DNA of 13,788 nucleotides from Gammaproteobacteria bacterium (lineage in GTDB: Bacteria; Pseudomonadota; Gammaproteobacteria; Arenicellales; DRJH01): NCBI GenBank assembly GCA_011052285.1, contig DRJH01000220.1, positions 1-13,788 on the forward strand. Reading direction: 5' to 3'. Each line of letters begins with the position of its first letter. Within the stretch, counting starts at the first letter, position 1. Positions 13,710-13,788 of the stretch are shown here, in pieces. Under the pieces are notes generated by a model, which saw only the letters and a list, made by a program, of their open reading frames with translations, did not search any database and was not told where the DNA came from. Position numbers and translations under genes: made by a program.

Positions 13710-13788
13710 GTAGAAACGACGCATACCTCCATGCACCATAGTATGACGGGTGATGTTGGCAGAGAAGTTGTCGAGTTGTACCTTAGAA

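Larger units (their letters stand above)
13488..13782 (-). pseudogene. Possible decayed ABC-2-type exporter remnant (ATPase end, permease start)
   Basis: Minus-strand frames contain scraps resembling an exporter ATPase C-terminus. One frame, 13782 to 13621, ends HDLNRLLDETGGISGDTLC and a stop. A second frame then reads LLENIFLAFTGDQLHGVQ and stops at 13535. The second piece resembles the LEDVFLxLTGRxLR motif that closes NodI/DrrA-type ABC ATPases, so a frameshift or deletion near 13621 would join them. An ATG overlapping that stop as ATGA (13538-13535) begins a 16-codon frame, MKHIIGLWGYRWMTRP, where an ABC-2 permease gene would normally start. No Walker motifs lie inside the window. A competing plus-strand frame is open from about 13590 to the end, so the call is tentative. 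Confidence 0.3.

Noticed and set aside
13731..13788. A new plus-strand gene starting near 13731 or 13743 (MTGDVGREVVELYLR)
   Set aside because: There is no ribosome site, only about 15-19 codons are visible, and the minus-strand remnant competes for the same DNA.

Overview
The window looks like chromosomal DNA of a proteobacterium, most likely a gammaproteobacterium. Base composition is balanced, ATG starts are often only one base from the previous stop or overlap it, and the proteins are proteobacterial in type: HIT, Ntn asparaginase, a Liv-type ABC importer, a YciA-like thioesterase and a PotD-like binding protein. No rRNA, tRNA, CRISPR array or intact mobile element was seen.

Layout. (1) 1-1217: the 3' part of a HIT-family gene, overlapping by one base an isoaspartyl peptidase/asparaginase gene. 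(2) 1287-10078: a tightly packed plus-strand cluster holding a long-chain-type acyl-CoA synthetase, a complete branched-chain-amino-acid-type (Liv/HAAT) ABC importer (ATPase, two permeases, secreted binding protein, second ATPase), a PaaK-like CoA-ligase homologue and a small hotdog acyl-CoA thioesterase. (3) 10079-10260: a short spacer with a 16-bp tandem duplication. (4) 10261-11349, minus strand: an orphan PotD-like periplasmic binding protein. (5) 11531-12328: an orphan ModF/YlmA-like ABC ATPase. (6) 12329-12614: a repeat-rich, regulator-like spacer. (7) 12615-13397: an enoyl-CoA hydratase/isomerase. (8) 13398-13788: no intact gene, but reading-frame scraps on the minus strand that resemble the end of an ABC-2-type ATPase and a terminator-like hairpin.

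How the genes may work together (inference): the Liv-type importer captures a small carboxylate (branched-chain, aromatic or medium-chain; the substrate cannot be read from sequence). One or both AMP-forming ligases then trap it as a CoA thioester, and the thioesterase may return free CoA. The separately transcribed enoyl-CoA hydratase fits the same acyl-CoA theme.

The most interesting signals are: the binding-protein gene bracketed by two strong hairpins, one an 11-bp stem with a GCGA tetraloop inside the 5' end of the next gene; the PaaK-like protein, which lacks a normal ATP-binding P-loop; the inverted and direct GAATAAC repeats upstream of the enoyl-CoA hydratase; and the decayed ABC exporter scraps at the right end. 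I see no clearly new defence or mobile system.
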